Positions 63,050 through 64,000 of a DNA stretch of 64,000 bases are shown here, piece after piece. The notes beneath the pieces were generated by a model. The model was not told the origin of the DNA. It saw nothing but the letters and a program-made list of their open reading frames with translations, and did no database searches. Both the position numbers and the translations under genes were made by a program. Source of the stretch: JAFDVL01 sp964631865 (GTDB lineage: Bacteria; Acidobacteriota; Blastocatellia; RBC074). Each line of letters begins with the position of its first letter. Position 1 is the stretch's first letter. Where the stretch lies: NCBI GenBank assembly GCA_964631865.1, contig CAZWAK010000005.1:1-64000 (forward strand). Reading direction: 5' to 3'.

Positions 63050-63352
63050 ATGAGCGAAACGTTCGATACCGCAAAAATTATGACAGGCCGCGAATGGGCG
63101 GAAGCTGAATTGCGCACGCAGGCCATTGAGCGAGGAGTCAAGCTGCACTCGCTCACCTGGACGGAAATCCTCGCCTCCAACGTCTGGCTGGCGACGCTCG
63201 ACAGTCCCGCGGGCGAACACACCATCGCGCTTGCCTATGCAAGTCTCGCCAAATGTGTGGATTCTGAAAGTGAACGCACGGCACTACGCGCCCGCTTGCA
63301 CCATTTGATTGGCGATCTGGCGCGCATCGAACGACGCGGGTTTCTCCGCTAA
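63050..63352 (+). CDS. Small protein of unknown function
   Basis: A 100-residue protein with an acidic/helical sequence: REWAEAELRTQAIERGVKLHSLTWTEILASNVWLATLD, then EHTIALAYASLAKCVDSESERTALRARLHHLIGDLARIERRGFLR. No signal or membrane segment. It lies between mog and argF, 12 bp after the former and 24 bp before the latter, so the three may form one operon. No family recognised. Confidence 0.65.
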   Translation: MSETFDTAKIMTGREWAEAELRTQAIERGVKLHSLTWTEILASNVWLATLDSPAGEHTIALAYASLAKCVDSESERTALRARLHHLIGDLARIERRGFLR

Positions 63353-63376
63353 AACTAACACTGAAAAGGAGCAACG

Positions 63377-64000
63377 TTGGCCCTCAAAGACCTGATTTCG
63401 ATTGCCCACCTCACGCCGAAAGAGATTCGGCAAATTTTCCAAACGACCAAAGCCCTCAAAGCCCAGCCGCACGAGTTCAGCACGGCGTTGGCAGGCAAAA
63501 GCGTCGTCCTGCTGTTTGAAAAACCAAGCCTGCGCACGCGCGTGACGTTTGATTTGGGCGCGACGCAGATGGGTGCTTCGTGCGTCTATCTCGATCATCA
63601 ACATGTCCGCATCGGCGAACGTGAATCGGTGAAAGACATGGCTTTGAATTTGGAGCGGTGGGTGCATTTGATTGTGCTGCGCACCTACAGCCATCGCATC
63701 GTCAAGGAATTCGCTGACCTCGCTTCAGTTCCAGTCGTCAACGGCCTTTCCGAATGGTCGCATCCGTGTCAGGGCTTGACCGATTTCTTTACGCTGACAG
63801 AAAAGGTCGGCGACAATTTGCGCGGCTTCAAAATGGCCTATGTCGGCGACGGCAACAACACGTGTCATTCGTTGATTTTCGGTGCGGCGAAGCTCGGAGC
63901 CAACATCAGCGTCGGCGTGCCGAAAGGCTACGAACCTGACGCGGAAGTGTTGAAGCTGGCGCGCAAAGACGCCAAAGCAACGGGCGCGAAAATCACGATT
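63377..64000 (+). CDS. argF: Ornithine carbamoyltransferase, N-terminal part (continues past the window)
   Basis: The first 208 codons are in the window. The enzyme makes citrulline from ornithine and carbamoyl phosphate. Start at TTG 63377 with AAGGAG five bases upstream. The carbamoyl-phosphate site is FEKPSLRTRVTFD (Leu where most OTCases have Thr in STRT), followed by HLIVLRTYSHRIV and the HPCQGLTDFFT motif. AYVGDGNNTCHSLIFGA is also typical. The Leu variant is common in several bacterial OTCases, but acetyl- or succinyl-ornithine specificity cannot be ruled out without the C-terminal part. Confidence 0.92.
   Translation, partial: MALKDLISIAHLTPKEIRQIFQTTKALKAQPHEFSTALAGKSVVLLFEKPSLRTRVTFDLGATQMGASCVYLDHQHVRIGERESVKDMALNLERWVHLIVLRTYSHRIVKEFADLASVPVVNGLSEWSHPCQGLTDFFTLTEKVGDNLRGFKMAYVGDGNNTCHSLIFGAAKLGANISVGVPKGYEPDAEVLKLARKDAKATGAKITI

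Overview
The window looks like a chromosomal segment of an Acidobacteriota, probably a Blastocatellia-like lineage. This is inferred from a TIGR03437-type ('Solibacter C-terminal') domain on a photosystem/BNR-like repeat protein, several ECF sigma/anti-sigma pairs, orphan MacB-type permeases, many secreted proteins with no clear relatives, and high GC with Acidobacteria-like codon use. No rRNA, tRNA, transposase, phage or CRISPR array was seen. The first ~2.9 kb is visibly AT-richer than the rest and looks acquired.

Layout. 0-3 kb: AT-rich block with two secreted proteins, one of them a HEAT-repeat protein cut short in its sugar-hydrolase-like tail. 3-10.4 kb: methylmalonyl-CoA mutase large subunit, small hypotheticals, a DUF1016/YhcG nuclease, CstA, two small genes bracketed by a duplicated cstA 3' end, and a decayed DUF4258/YgiT toxin-antitoxin-like pair. 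10.4-14.9 kb: gatB, two tandem lipoprotein cyclophilins, a MacB-like permease. 14.9-25.7 kb: secreted repeat protein, two ECF sigma/anti-sigma units, a second orphan permease. 25.7-27.7 kb: tandem SAM-II riboswitches, each with its own terminator, in front of a threonine-synthase-like enzyme and a CysO-like sulfur carrier. 27.7-33.3 kb (minus strand): aroF and pheA behind a Phe/Tyr-rich leader-peptide attenuator, superoxide dismutase, HtrA protease. 33.7-41.2 kb: a very large secreted NHL-repeat protein with a long structured leader, a TolB-like propeller, a PqqD-like protein and an HPr-kinase-like ATPase. 41.2-53 kb: fasciclin protein, YhhQ-type transporter, an AttEFGH-like ABC system, site-2 protease, trpS-scpA-scpB-chromate transporter. 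53-64 kb: lectin-like secreted protein, prfB with its programmed frameshift, ftsK, a hexulose-phosphate-synthase-like enzyme, outer-membrane protein, vanadium haloperoxidase, mog and the start of argF.

The strongest material is regulatory. The tandem SAM-II elements ahead of a 'threonine synthase' plus CysO-like pair suggest that the pair makes homocysteine rather than threonine. The pheA-aroF operon carries a textbook attenuator. A precise module (27-nt palindrome, 7-nt A-rich spacer, GAGGAGA Shine-Dalgarno) recurs in front of three unrelated genes. Intergenic head-to-head arrays of ~7-bp repeats form large hairpins, and one of them has entered a coding region.
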